Source of the DNA: Thiomonas sp. FB-6
Lineage (GTDB): Bacteria > Pseudomonadota > Gammaproteobacteria > Burkholderiales > Burkholderiaceae_C
Direction of reading: 5' to 3'
DNA length: 64,000 bases
Assembly: GCF_000377645.1 (NCBI RefSeq)
Contig: NZ_KB898479.1
Span: 62,001 to 126,000, forward strand
Shown here: positions 20,369-32,432 of the stretch, in pieces
Position numbering within the stretch: the first letter of the stretch is position 1
How the letters are laid out: each line of letters opens with the position of its first letter
Notes under the pieces: generated by a model
Database searches by the model: none
What the model was told of the DNA's origin: nothing
What the model saw: only the letters and a program-made list of their open reading frames with translations
Made by a program: the position numbers and the translations under genes

Positions 20369-21544
20369 ATGGAACACTGCCTGCGATCCGCGATGCCATC
20401 GACCCAGCACGCCCTCACCGCACCGCCCGCTGAAGCTCGCCTGGACGACATCGCGCAGGCGCGGCGCCTGGTCATGGCCGAGGGTCGGGAGCTTCCACCG
20501 CAGGTGCTGGGAGCCCAGCGCGCATGGATCGAGCGCTCCTGGCGGCGCTGCCTGCAGCGCGGGCGCCGCCCCGAGGAGCGCGTGGAGTTCGACTGCGTGC
20601 CCAGGTCCGAGCTCAAGGCCAGCGAGGAACGCCACCACGAGCTGCTGGCGGTGGCGGCGCCGCTGCTCGACGAGCTGGCGCGCGCCATCGCCCGCACCCA
20701 CTACTTCGCCATCCTCACCGACGCGCAGGGCATGGTGATCGACGTGCGCGGCGCGGCCGACCGCGGCGACCGGCGCGTGCGCAACATCGCCCGCGTGGGG
20801 GTGGATCTGTCGGAGGCCAGCATCGGCACCAGCGCCATCGGCGCCGCGCTCGGGGAACTGCAACCGGTGTGGCTGCACCGCGGCGAGCATTTCTACCGCG
20901 ACACCTCGGCCTACAGCTGCGCCGGCGCGCCGCTGTTCGCGCCCGACGGGCATTGCGCGGGCATGCTCGACCTCACCGGCGTGGACGCGCTGGAGCGTCC
21001 GGAACTGGCCGACCTGGCCGCGCAAGCGGCCCGGGGCATCGAGAACGCGCTGGTGCTGGCCCGCCCGCACGCGCTGAGCCTGCGCCTGAACTGGCCCGGG
21101 CACGGGCTGGGCGGCGAGTCCGACGCGCTGCTGGGCCTGGACGCCGACGGCTGGATCGTCGCCGCCAATCGCGCGGCGCGCGCCCTGCTGCCGCAACTGG
21201 CCGGGCTGGGAGCGCCGGTGCACGCGGGCGAGGTCTTCGCGCTGGCGCCGCAGCGCCTGTTCGAGCACGCGCGGGCCTCCGAACTGCTGGACACCGGGCC
21301 CATGGAACTGGCCCTGTGGTCGGGGCTGCTGGTGCAGTTGCGCGCGCGCCGCCCGGGGCAGGAGGGCCGCGGCCCGCTGGCCTCGGCGCGCAGCCGCATG
21401 TCCCTGCAGCAGCTGGAGGACGCGCTGGTGCGCCAGGCCGTGGCCAGCGCGCGCGGCAACGTGGCGGAGGCGGCACGCGCGCTCGGCGTCAGCCGCGCCA
21501 CCGTGTACCGCAAGCTCGGCACTCGTCCGGGAGCGCGGAAATAA
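20369..21544 (+). CDS. GAF-Fis transcriptional regulator without AAA+ domain
   Basis: A 391-residue regulator resembling AcoR/DhaR-type activators at both ends. A GAF sensor region spans about residues 70-220 (ILTDAQGMVIDVRG, GTSAIGAAL, YSCAGAPLFAPDG), a PAS-like stretch lies near 235-275 (LLGLDADGWIVAANRAARAL), and a Fis-type helix-turn-helix ends the protein (NVAEAARALGVSRATVYRKLG). The sigma-54 AAA+ ATPase module, with GAFTGA and Walker motifs, is absent although it normally sits between these parts. It therefore cannot remodel sigma-54 polymerase and may repress or activate conventionally. Divergent placement suggests it controls the coxSLMDE genes. The start at 20393 is an alternative. 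Confidence 0.8.
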   Translation: MEHCLRSAMPSTQHALTAPPAEARLDDIAQARRLVMAEGRELPPQVLGAQRAWIERSWRRCLQRGRRPEERVEFDCVPRSELKASEERHHELLAVAAPLLDELARAIARTHYFAILTDAQGMVIDVRGAADRGDRRVRNIARVGVDLSEASIGTSAIGAALGELQPVWLHRGEHFYRDTSAYSCAGAPLFAPDGHCAGMLDLTGVDALERPELADLAAQAARGIENALVLARPHALSLRLNWPGHGLGGESDALLGLDADGWIVAANRAARALLPQLAGLGAPVHAGEVFALAPQRLFEHARASELLDTGPMELALWSGLLVQLRARRPGQEGRGPLASARSRMSLQQLEDALVRQAVASARGNVAEAARALGVSRATVYRKLGTRPGARK

Positions 21545-21556
21545 GCGCCCAGGGTC

Positions 21557-21622
21557 CTAGCGATAGTCTGGTCTGGTGCTCACAACGCTGCCGTAAAGGT
21601 CGAACAGCACGGCCTTCGTCAC
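21557..21622 (-). pseudogene. 5' stub of a HAD-superfamily hydrolase
   Basis: A GTG at 21622, preceded by AAAGGAGA, opens a 21-codon frame reading MTKAVLFDLYGSVVST, which looks like the N-terminus of a HAD hydrolase (usual KAVLFDLYGTL, with the nucleophile Asp of motif I). A stop follows at once and the host regulator gene ends 12 bp further on. It starts just downstream of the MFS gene on the same strand and is best read as the truncated third gene of the acquired operon. Confidence 0.55.
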
Positions 21623-21634
21623 GCTTGTCTCCTT

Positions 21635-22834
21635 TCACGCATTCCAGAGCCGGGCCCATGAGGCGCCTAGCGCCAAGGCGATGGCCGCGGCTCCCGCGAG
21701 AGTGAGCACTCCGCCGATGCCGAGCAAGGATGCAAGAGCCGCGCCGAGCAAAGGCCCCGCAACCAGCACTGCAAGCTGCGCACTGCGCGCGGTAGAGGCT
21801 ACTGCGCCAATGGTCTCGGCCGGGCAACGCAACTGTTGTGTGACGCCAAAATACATGGCTGTGATCCCGTAGCAGCAACCGTTGATGATCCAGAAACCAA
21901 GCAAACCGATCGTGGACACGCTGGCTCCAAGCCAAGCGAGAAGGCCGGGAATCAGTACAGACGCCCCAAAACCTGCAAGCGACAACAGCGCGAGCCGCCG
22001 CCCCGCCCTATCACTGACCGATTTGAAGATGATCGCCCCACCAATGCCACCAAGGGCAGTCGCCGAGACAATCTGCCCAAACACCGCCGGTCCGCAGCCT
22101 AGGCCCCTCAGAAACAGCGCAAGCAGGGGATCATAAAGCGCCAAGACAGCGGTCTGGGTCAACATGGCGGTGAAGGCTAGCCTATACATCCCATCATTTC
22201 GCAGCAGTTGCCAAATTTGCCCGCCGACCGCCAGACATCTTGGTGGTGGGTTGCGCAGGCGCATACGGTCAGCAGCCGTCCGTCGAAGAAGTTCGAGGCA
22301 AGCAAGCGCAGGGACGACAAGCCAGGCCGAAAGCCAAAACCCCGCCGATGCCCCGAACCTTTGTGCGATCAGACCACCAAGGATGGGAGCTCCTATCTTG
22401 GCCGATTGATCGATCACGGTCACTATTTGTATGTTGGAAATCATTTGCCCGCGCTGGAGCAGCCTCTTGACGAGAACCTGCTCGGCAGGCATTGCGCAAA
22501 TATTTGATACGCCTTGGAGAAAAACCATCGCGAGCATCGCCGCTGGCTTGGTCGAAAAAATGATCCCCAGGGAAGCGATAGCGCGAAGCAGGTAGCTGGA
22601 CGAAAGCGCCGTTATCGGAGGCACCCTATCGGCCAGCGCGCCGATCCATGGACCAAGGAAGAGGCTGGAAAATCCGTAAAGACTGGCTGCGAGCCCAATC
22701 GTTGCCGTGGAGGCGCCGCGAGTAAACGCGAGGATGGAAAAGACCAATGTAAAATCCATCCAAAGTATGATGCTGCTTATGCATCGCGTCACTAGCAGTG
22801 CGCGTACCGCGCCAGCAGGGATTGGATCAGACAT
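21635..22834 (-). CDS. MFS transporter in acquired segment
   Basis: A 399-residue major-facilitator protein with about twelve hydrophobic segments. The loop between helices 2 and 3 reads GALADRV, and the mid-protein counterpart FKSVSDRAGRRLALL matches the second MFS half. The ATG at 22834 has GAGAG upstream; a GTG at 22840 is in frame. It overlaps the end of the carbamoyltransferase fragment by 8 bp, suggesting an original operon. Base composition is visibly less GC-rich than the genes on either side, and AT-ending codons are common, which supports recent acquisition. The substrate is unknown; efflux of a small metabolite is a reasonable guess. Confidence 0.8.
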   Translation of the reverse strand: MSDPIPAGAVRALLVTRCISSIILWMDFTLVFSILAFTRGASTATIGLAASLYGFSSLFLGPWIGALADRVPPITALSSSYLLRAIASLGIIFSTKPAAMLAMVFLQGVSNICAMPAEQVLVKRLLQRGQMISNIQIVTVIDQSAKIGAPILGGLIAQRFGASAGFWLSAWLVVPALACLELLRRTAADRMRLRNPPPRCLAVGGQIWQLLRNDGMYRLAFTAMLTQTAVLALYDPLLALFLRGLGCGPAVFGQIVSATALGGIGGAIIFKSVSDRAGRRLALLSLAGFGASVLIPGLLAWLGASVSTIGLLGFWIINGCCYGITAMYFGVTQQLRCPAETIGAVASTARSAQLAVLVAGPLLGAALASLLGIGGVLTLAGAAAIALALGASWARLWNA

Positions 22835-23303
22835 GCCCACTCTCTATCATCGATTCGGCCCGGAGAAAAAGCGCCCCCTCGATGACTACCCCATCAAGCC
22901 CGAACTCCCGCGCGAACCGAAAAAGATCTGTACTTCTATTTATAAATCCGCGGCCCTTGAAGTTCAGCGACGTATTGCAAAGCACCCCGTAGCCACTTAT
23001 TTTACGAAATTCGAACAGCAGGTCGTGAAGAAGCGCGTTTTGCGCCCGCGAAACTGATTGCGGACGCGCCGTTCCGTCGACATGAGTGATGGCCCCTAGC
23101 TTTGGTGAACTGACATTTGCGAATTGCAGCATGTAAGGACTCGTTCCGCCTATCTCAAAATGCTCCATGAGGTCCTCTTCCATGCATACCGGAGCAATGG
23201 GGCGAAAGCTTTCACGCTGCTTGATCCGGTTTAAGCGATCTCGCGTACCACTCAAAAACGGAGCCGCCAATATTGACCGATTTCCAAGCGCTCTAGGCCC
23301 CAT
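22827..23303 (-). pseudogene. C-terminal fragment of a NodU/CmcH-type carbamoyltransferase
   Basis: The 158-residue frame begins at MGPRALGNRSILAAP, a hallmark that normally lies in the last third of NodU/CmcH O-carbamoyltransferases of about 550-600 residues, and continues with FRPIAPVC, ITHVDGTARPQSV and NTSLNFKGRG, all typical of that C-terminal domain. A stop codon lies five codons upstream, and no N-terminal domain with its metal-binding His residues is visible further up. It is therefore a 5'-truncated remnant even though its own frame is open. It is coupled to the downstream MFS gene. Confidence 0.75.
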
Positions 23304-24007
23304 GCCTGTTGGGGATTACTGAGCCTGCTCGCTTGTCGGTTGGATCAACTTGTTGTAGGCATCATTCGATTGATGGGAGAGGCTTGGCTCCAGGTAGATT
23401 CGACGTATGACGTTTTCTCCGTAGGGTAAAGATGACCGGTATTGGTCAAGGCGCGTTCTGCGCGGATTGCAAGATACGCTGCCCGCAGATGGGCGGGTAG
23501 CCACGCTGTCAAAAGCGCGTTTTCATAATGGCCCTTTTGTCCGCGAGGGCGGCAGTTCTTGAGCAAACGAAACGGACAGCGCTGGGCGCGGCGTGGTGAA
23601 CCCGGGCCGGTAGATCGCCCGCCCCGAGAAGATCGCAAGTAGGCGTCGAAATCGACGGCGTGCGCATCCTGCGCCCCCCATGGTCAGCCCTTCTGGGAAG
23701 AATCGCGGTGGATCGCCAGCGCACGCCATGGACGGTGCTTGCGAGCGGCGGCCGCGCGCCGCGCGAAGCCGGCGTTTCGGGGTGGCTGAGCGGCGCAGGC
23801 AGGCAGGCGGCGCGCGCAGCGCGCTTCCAACATCATGCTTGCGGCAGCTGTCCGAGCGCAGCGCGCCAGCGCGAAGCGAGTTCTGCCGCGCGCCTGATTG
23901 CCGAGCAGCGCAGGCGGAGTCGGCCCCCCTGGGCCGACCACCCCGTCGCCGGCGCAGCGCGGGGCGCGGCTGCCGCTCGCACGCGGGGCGATGCGCCGCC
24001 CACGGTC
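23304..24007. other. Gene-free stretch between the acquired segment and urtE
   Basis: About 700 bp with no convincing gene. The first 300 bp are lower in GC. Two short minus-strand frames, 23316-23504 and 23345-23638, contain protein-like pieces (GHYENALLTAWLP, YGENVIRRIYLEPSLS) in different frames, perhaps one decayed gene, but I recognise neither. The last 350 bp are GC-rich and return to host composition. A stem-loop lies at 23919-23938. Confidence 0.5.
23919..23938. terminator. Stem-loop downstream of urtE
   Basis: An 8-bp perfect stem (GTCGGCCC / GGGCCGAC) with a 4-nt loop, about 70 bp beyond the urtE stop on the minus-strand transcript. There is no T-run, so intrinsic termination is uncertain. 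Confidence 0.4.
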
Positions 24008-24700
24008 CTAGACCGAGATCAGCGCCCGCACGCCGTCGGCTTCCATGTCCTCGCCGCGCCCGGCGCGCACGATCTCGCCGCGCGACATCACGCAGTAGTG
24101 ATCGGCCAGCGCGCGCGCGAAGTCGAAGTACTGCTCGACCAGCAGGATGGCCATGTCGCCGCGCGCGGCGAGCAGGCGGATCACCCGCTCGATGTCCTTG
24201 ATGATCGAGGGCTGGATGCCCTCGGTGGGCTCGTCCAGCACCAGCAGCTTCGGGCGCGCCGCCAGCGCGCGCGCGATGGCCAGCTGCTGCTGCTGGCCGC
24301 CCGACAGGTCGCCCCCGCGCCGGCCCAGCATCTGGCGCAGCACCGGGAACAGCTCGAACAGCTCGGCGGGGATCTCCGGGCGCCCGGGCAGCCCGGCCAG
24401 CCCCATGCGCAGGTTGTCCAGCACGCTCAGGCGCGCGAAGATCTCGCGCCCCTGGGGCACGTAGCCGATGCCCAGGCGCGCGCGCACGTCGGGGGCCAGC
24501 TGGTCGATGCGCCGGCCGTCGAGCTCGATGCTGCCGGCGCGGATGGGCACCAGGCCCATCAGCGACTTGAGCAGCGTGGTCTTGCCCACCCCGTTGCGTC
24601 CCAGCAGCGCCAGCACCTGGCCGCGCCCTACCTGCAGGCTGAGCCCGCGCAGGATGTGGCTGCCGCCGTAGAACTGGTCGATGGTTTGAATGCTCAGCAT
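24008..24700 (-). CDS. urtE: Urea ABC transporter ATP-binding subunit UrtE
   Basis: A 230-residue ABC ATPase of the LivF type. Walker A is LLGRNGVGKTTLL near residue 33, the signature is DLSGGQQQQLAIA near residue 132, and Walker B is LLVLDEPTEGIQ. UrtE energises uptake of urea with UrtD through the UrtBC permease. It is the last gene of urtABCDE. The call as urt rather than liv rests on position in a cluster beside urease genes and on the long UrtB. Confidence 0.92.
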   Translation of the reverse strand: MLSIQTIDQFYGGSHILRGLSLQVGRGQVLALLGRNGVGKTTLLKSLMGLVPIRAGSIELDGRRIDQLAPDVRARLGIGYVPQGREIFARLSVLDNLRMGLAGLPGRPEIPAELFELFPVLRQMLGRRGGDLSGGQQQQLAIARALAARPKLLVLDEPTEGIQPSIIKDIERVIRLLAARGDMAILLVEQYFDFARALADHYCVMSRGEIVRAGRGEDMEADGVRALISV

Positions 24701-24721
24701 GCGTCCTGCTCCCTGGCCCGG

Positions 24722-25610
<889 letters not shown>

Positions 25611-25618
<8 letters not shown>

Positions 25619-26783
25619 GGCGGCGCCTCCAGGCGAGCAACAGGCCGGCGATGCCGCCGGGGGCGTACAGCGTGACCACCACGAACAGCGCGCCCAGCAG
25701 GTACAGCCAGAACTGCGGGAAGGCCACGGTCAGCCAGCTCTTGGCGGCGTTGACCAGCACCGCGCCCAGCATCGGCCCGACCAGCGTGCCGCGCCCGCCG
25801 ACGGCGGCCCAGATGGCGATCTCGATGGAATTGGCGGGCGACATCTCGCCGGGGTTGATGATGCCCACCTGGGGTGCGTACAACGCGCCGGCCAGGCCGC
25901 AGACCATGGCCGAGACCGTCCACGCGAACAGCTTGAACCACAAGGGCTCGTAGCCGCAGAACATGACCCGGCTCTCGGCGTCGCGGATGGCGCTGAGCAG
26001 GCGCCCGAAGCGCCCCTGCACCAGCCAGCGCAGCAGCAGGAAGCAGGCCGCCAGGCTCAGGCTGGTGGCGGCGAACAGCGCCACCGTCATGCCGGCCGTG
26101 CCCACCGGCCAGCCCAGCAGCACCTTGAAATCGGTGAGCCCGTTGTTGCCGCCGAAGCCCGTCTCGTTGCGGAAGAACAGCAGCATGGCCGCGTAGGTCA
26201 GCGCCTGGGTGATGATGGAAAAGTACACCCCCCGGATGCGCGAGCGGAAGGCGAAGAAGCCGAACACGAAGGCCAGCAGCCCGGGCACCGCGACGGCCAG
26301 GAACAGGGCGTAGGCGAAGTGCCCCGTGCCGGCCCAGTACCAGGGAAAGCGGGTCCACTGCATGAACTGCATGAAGTCGGGCAAGGTGCCGCTGGCCGCG
26401 TTCATCGCGCGGTTCAGGTACATGCCCATGGCGTAGCCGCCCAGCGCGAAGAACAGCCCGTGGCCCAGCGACAGGATGCCGCCGTAGCCCCACACCAGGT
26501 CCATGGCCAGCGCGACCATGGCGTAGCACAGGATCTTGCCCGCCAGGCCTACCCAGTAGGACGACAGATGCCATGCGCTGGCCTGCGGCAGGCCCAGCGT
26601 CAGCCAGGGTACGAGCACGCAGCTGGCCAGCACGAACAGGCCCAGCGCGCCCCAGCCCCAGCGCGGCAGCAAGCCGGCTCGGTGCGCGGGGGGCGCGGCG
26701 CGCGGCGAGGCCACGGTGGCGGCGGCGTGGTCCGCCGGGTCGCGGCCGGCGCCGGCGGAAAGGGTCGGTGGACTCGACGACAT
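25611..26783 (-). CDS. urtC: Urea ABC transporter permease UrtC
   Basis: A 390-residue LivM-type inner-membrane permease. A Pro/Ala-rich cytoplasmic lead of about 45 residues is followed by around ten hydrophobic segments, including the conserved [25 protein letters not shown] and a later [21 protein letters not shown], both standard in LIV-type permeases. It pairs with UrtB to form the channel. The gene starts 4 bp downstream of the urtB stop. Confidence 0.93.
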
Positions 26784-26787
26784 GGCC

Positions 26788-28419
26788 TCAACCCTCGACG
26801 CTGCGGCCCTTCAGGGCGAACAGGCCCTGCGGACGCTTCTGGATGAACAGGATGATCATGCCCAGCACGGCGATCTTCGCCAGCACCGCGCCGGCCACCC
26901 CTTCCAGCAGGGTGTTGACCACCCCCAGGCCCAGGGCCGCCACCACGGTGCCTCCGAGCTGGCCCACGCCGCCCAGCACCACCACCATGAAACAGTCGAC
27001 GATGTACTGGGTGCCCATCTCGGGGCTGACGTTGCCCACCTGGCTGAGCGCGCAGCCGGCCAGGCCGGCGATGCCGGTGCCCAGCCCGAAGGCCAGCCAG
27101 TCCACCCGCGCGGTGCGCACGCCCACGCAGGCGGCCATGGGCCGGTTCTGGGTCACCGCGCGCACGAACAGGCCCAGGCGGGTGCGCCCGATCAGCAGCG
27201 CCATGCCCAGCAGCACGCAGGCGGTGAAGCCCAGGATGACCATGCGGTTGTACGGCAGGATGAGGTTGGCCATCAGGTGCAGGCCGCCCGACATCCAGGG
27301 CGGGTTGTCCACCTGCACGTTCTGCGGCCCGAACAGGCTGCGCACGGCCTGGATCAGCAGCAGGCTGATGCCCCAGGTGGCCAGCAGGGTTTCCAGCGGG
27401 CGCCCGTACAGGCGCCGGATCACCACCCTCTCGGCGACCACGCCGACACCGCCCGCCACCAGGAAGGAGCAGGGCACGGCGAGCACCAGCGCGTAGTTCT
27501 GCCAGGCCGGCAGCCAGGTCTGGAACAGGCTTTGCACCACGTAGGTGGCGTAGGCGCCGAGCATGATGAACTCGCCCTGCGCCATGTTGATCACGCCCAT
27601 CAGCCCGTAGGTCACGGCCAGGCCCAGCGCGGCCAGCAGCAGGATGCTGCCCAGGCTGATGCCCGAGAACAGCATGCCCACGCGCTCGCCCCAGGCCAGG
27701 CGCGAGTCGATGGCGCGCAGCGAGGCCTGGATGCGCTGGCGCACCGCGGCGTCGGGTTCCACCCAGGTCTGGCCGTCGCGCTGCAGGCGCGACAGCAGCA
27801 GCGCGCGCACCGCGGGATAGTCGCTGGAAGCCAGCTCCGAGGCGGCGGTCAGGCGCTGCGCGGGGGTCCCGGCGCGCAGGCGCGCGGCCGCCGCCAGCAG
27901 GCGCAGGCGCTGGCGGATGCCGGCGTCGGTCTCGTGCTGCAGCGCCTGCTCGACCAGGCCGGCGTCCAGGGCCTCGGGGTCGCCCTCCAGGCGCTGAACC
28001 GCGAGCAGGCGCTCGGCGCGGTCGGCGGAGAACAGGTGCAGGGCCGCGCGCGCGGCGGAGAACTGCTTGCGCAGGTAGTTGTTGTTCACCACCGGCTGCG
28101 CGTCCGCGCCCGGCGTCAGGGCCTTGCCGGTGGCCGCGTCGACCCACTGCCCGCCCTGCTGCAGCTCCACGGTGTCGCCGTCGATCTGCACCCGGTTGTC
28201 CAGCAGCGCGCCGAGGAATCCGGCGAGCCTGGCGTCGGGGTGCTGCAGCGCCTGGTGCAGCGCCTGCAGACGCGCCGAGGTTCCGCCGCGACTCAGGGCC
28301 AGCGCCTGCCCCGCGTCCAGCGCGAGCGCCGGGCGCGACAGGCCCAGGCACAGGCCCAGGCCCATCAGCAGGGGCAGGACCAGGCGCGCGAGCAGCGGGA
28401 CGATGGGGCAACGGGACAT
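26788..28419 (-). CDS. urtB: Urea ABC transporter permease UrtB with N-terminal soluble domain
   Basis: A 543-residue LivH-type permease. A signal-like hydrophobic start ([21 protein letters not shown]) leads into a predicted extracytoplasmic helical domain of about 210 residues, followed by the permease core with [24 protein letters not shown] and [19 protein letters not shown]. The long N-terminal domain separates UrtB from ordinary LivH proteins of about 300 residues and supports a urea role. It follows urtA in the same operon. Confidence 0.93.
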   Translation of the reverse strand: MSRCPIVPLLARLVLPLLMGLGLCLGLSRPALALDAGQALALSRGGTSARLQALHQALQHPDARLAGFLGALLDNRVQIDGDTVELQQGGQWVDAATGKALTPGADAQPVVNNNYLRKQFSAARAALHLFSADRAERLLAVQRLEGDPEALDAGLVEQALQHETDAGIRQRLRLLAAAARLRAGTPAQRLTAASELASSDYPAVRALLLSRLQRDGQTWVEPDAAVRQRIQASLRAIDSRLAWGERVGMLFSGISLGSILLLAALGLAVTYGLMGVINMAQGEFIMLGAYATYVVQSLFQTWLPAWQNYALVLAVPCSFLVAGGVGVVAERVVIRRLYGRPLETLLATWGISLLLIQAVRSLFGPQNVQVDNPPWMSGGLHLMANLILPYNRMVILGFTACVLLGMALLIGRTRLGLFVRAVTQNRPMAACVGVRTARVDWLAFGLGTGIAGLAGCALSQVGNVSPEMGTQYIVDCFMVVVLGGVGQLGGTVVAALGLGVVNTLLEGVAGAVLAKIAVLGMIILFIQKRPQGLFALKGRSVEG

Positions 28420-28455
28420 GGCGTGGCACTCGGACGTCGACGGGACCCGGCTCGC

Positions 28456-29697
28456 TCAGGCGTTCTTGGGCTTGGGGATGTAGGGGCTCCAGGACTCGCC
28501 TGCAACCAGGCCCTTGGATTTCCACACCACGTCGAACTGCCCGTCCGCGCGCACCTGGCCGATGAGCACCGGCTTGCTCAGGTACTGGTTATCCAGCACC
28601 TCCACGGCGTAGCCGTCGGGCGCGGCGAACTTCTGCCCCACCAACGCCTTGCGCACCTCGTCGACCTTCGTGGACTTGGCCTTCTCCACCGCCTGCTTCC
28701 ACATGTGGAGACCGATGTAGGAGGCCTCCATCGGGTCGTCGGTCACCGGATAGTCCTTCAGGCCCTTGGCCTTCACCCAGGCCTTCCAGGACTTGACGAA
28801 TTTCTCGTTCCTCGGGTTCTTCAGCGACTCGTAGTAGTTCCACGCGGTGAGCTGGCCCACCAGGGGCTTGCAGTCGATGCCCGCCAGTTCCTGCTCGGCC
28901 ACCGAGAAGCCCACCACCGGGATGTCGGTGGCCTTGATGCCCTGGTTGCCCAGTTCCTTGTAGAAGGGCACGTTGGAGTCGCCGTTGATGGTCGAGATCA
29001 CGCAGGTGGGCCCCGCGGAAGCGAACTTCTTGATCTGCGCGACGATGTTCTGGTAGTTGCTGAAGCCGAAGGGCGTGTAGACCTCGGCGATGTCGCTGTC
29101 CTTGACTCCCTTGGAATGCAGGAAGCCGCGCAGGATGGCGTTGGTGGTGCGCGGGTACACGTAGTCGGTGCCCAGCAGGAAAAAGCGCTTGGCGCCGCCG
29201 CCGTCCTGGCTCATCAGGTACTCGGTGGCGGGGATGGCCTGCTGGTTGGGCGCGGCCCCCGTGTACACCACGTGCGGGTCCTGCTCCTGGCCCTCGAACT
29301 GCACCGGGTAGAACAACAGGCCGTCGAGCTCGTCGAGCACCGGCAGCACCGACTTGCGCGACACCGAGGTCCAGCAGCCGAAGATGGCCGCCACCTTGTC
29401 CTGCGAGATCAGCTGGCGGGCCTTCTCGGCGAACAGCGGCCAGTTCGAGGCCGGATCCACCACCACCGGCTCGATGGGGTGGCCGTCGACGCCGCCGGCG
29501 GCGTTGATCTCGGCGATGGTCATCAGGTCCACGTCCTTCAGCGCGGTCTCCGAGATCGCCATGGTTCCGGACAGGGAATGCAGGATGCCGACCTTGATCG
29601 GCGACTTGCGCGCGGCGATCGCCGGGAACGGCAGGCTGCTGGCCGCGACGGCGGCAGCGGCGCCGCCCAGGGTTTTGATGGCATTGCGACGGTCCAT
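28456..29697 (-). CDS. urtA: Urea ABC transporter substrate-binding protein UrtA
   Basis: A 413-residue periplasmic binding protein. The N-terminus [12 protein letters not shown] with a following hydrophobic stretch and AIAA looks like a Tat-type signal. The mature part starts near [15 protein letters not shown] and contains [16 protein letters not shown], typical of UrtA/AmiC-like proteins. The ATG at 29697 has AGAGG nine bases upstream; an ATG at 29706 and a TTG at 29715 are in frame but badly spaced. A consensus sigma-54 promoter lies just upstream, so expression probably rises under nitrogen limitation. Confidence 0.94.
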   Translation of the reverse strand: MDRRNAIKTLGGAAAAVAASSLPFPAIAARKSPIKVGILHSLSGTMAISETALKDVDLMTIAEINAAGGVDGHPIEPVVVDPASNWPLFAEKARQLISQDKVAAIFGCWTSVSRKSVLPVLDELDGLLFYPVQFEGQEQDPHVVYTGAAPNQQAIPATEYLMSQDGGGAKRFFLLGTDYVYPRTTNAILRGFLHSKGVKDSDIAEVYTPFGFSNYQNIVAQIKKFASAGPTCVISTINGDSNVPFYKELGNQGIKATDIPVVGFSVAEQELAGIDCKPLVGQLTAWNYYESLKNPRNEKFVKSWKAWVKAKGLKDYPVTDDPMEASYIGLHMWKQAVEKAKSTKVDEVRKALVGQKFAAPDGYAVEVLDNQYLSKPVLIGQVRADGQFDVVWKSKGLVAGESWSPYIPKPKNA

Positions 29698-29741
29698 GCT
29701 GGTCATCCTCTTCAAGGGGGGTCAAGGGATGCCGCCACTCG

Positions 29742-29757
29742 TGCAAGTCCCGTGCCA
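29742..29757 (-). promoter_or_regulatory. Sigma-54 promoter of urtABCDE
   Basis: On the minus strand the sequence reads TGGCACGGGACTTGCA, a perfect fit to the -24/-12 consensus TGGCACG-N4-TTGC. It lies 45 bp upstream of the chosen urtA start, giving a leader of about 30-35 bases. RpoN-dependent nitrogen control of urea uptake is well known in the family; here it is inferred from the site. Confidence 0.8.
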
Positions 29758-29893
29758 CCCCGCCGCATGCGCGATCCGCCCGCGCCCCGGGGGGAAGGTC
29801 GTCCGGCGCACGCGTGCGCGCGACCCGCGCGTGCTCGAAGGGCGCCCGCCCGATGCGCGCCGCGCACCAAGGGCGGGCGCCCGGGGCGCCGGC

Positions 29894-29908
29894 GCACCGG
29901 GGCCGTGC
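29894..29908. promoter_or_regulatory. Candidate NtrC-like enhancer site
   Basis: GCACC-GGGGC-CGTGC resembles the NtrC dyad GCACC-N5-GGTGC with one mismatch. It lies about 140 bp upstream of the -24 element of the urtA promoter, a usual enhancer distance. The region is GC-rich and contains several other GCGCACC half-sites, so this is a weak call. Confidence 0.35.
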
Positions 29909-30036
29909 GTCGGCGCACCACGCGCCGCCGCGGGAGCACGCCCAGTGCAGGTGCGCCCTCCCCTGCGCGGCGCACCACGACGGCGGGTACGGTTCTTGCC
30001 ATGGTGCATGCACCCGCATCCCACCCATTGCGCACC

Positions 30037-30339
<303 letters not shown>

Positions 30340-30368
30340 ACCCGCGTCCCCAACCGAGGAGCCCCAGC

Positions 30369-30673
30369 ATGACCCCCGGAGAAATCCTCTGCGCCGACGG
30401 CGAGCTCGAGCTCAACCCCGGACGGCCGCGCCTGCGCCTGGTGGTGCACAACGCCGGCGACCGCCCGATCCAGGTCGGCTCCCACTACCACTTCGCCGAG
30501 ACCAACCCGGCGCTGCGCTTCGACCGCGACGCGGCGCGCGGCATGCGCCTGGACATCGCCAGCGGCACCGCGGTGCGCTTCGAGCCCGGGCAGCAGCGCA
30601 CGGTGGAACTGGTGCCCTACGGCGGCGCGCGCCGCGTGTTCGGCTTTCGCGGCGAGCTGATGGGAGATCTGGC

Positions 30674-30677
<4 letters not shown>
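30369..30677 (+). CDS. ureB: Urease subunit beta
   Basis: A 102-residue beta subunit with the typical start [20 protein letters not shown] and the conserved [22 protein letters not shown] and [22 protein letters not shown] site precedes the ATG. Its stop overlaps the ureC start (ATGA), coupling beta and alpha synthesis in the (abc)3 trimer. Confidence 0.97.
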
Positions 30678-32422
<1,745 letters not shown>

Positions 32423-32432
32423 GGAGGCGGCC

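Larger units (their letters stand above)
21545..23640. other. Lower-GC acquired segment, truncated at both ends
   Basis: This stretch has markedly more A and T than the flanking cox and urt regions. It holds three minus-strand genes in a row: a carbamoyltransferase lacking its 5' part, an intact MFS gene and a HAD hydrolase lacking its 3' part. The order looks like a slice of an operon for making and exporting a carbamoylated metabolite. No transposase or clear terminal repeat is visible. The right boundary is approximate. Confidence 0.5.
29698..30036. other. Divergent urtA-ureA control region
   Basis: A 339-bp space between urtA (minus) and ureA (plus). It holds the sigma-54 promoter, a candidate enhancer dyad, at least five GCGCACC or GGTGCGC half-sites, and the palindrome GGTGCATGCACC at 30003-30014 just ahead of ureA. 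No clear promoter for ureA could be picked out by eye. Confidence 0.6.
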
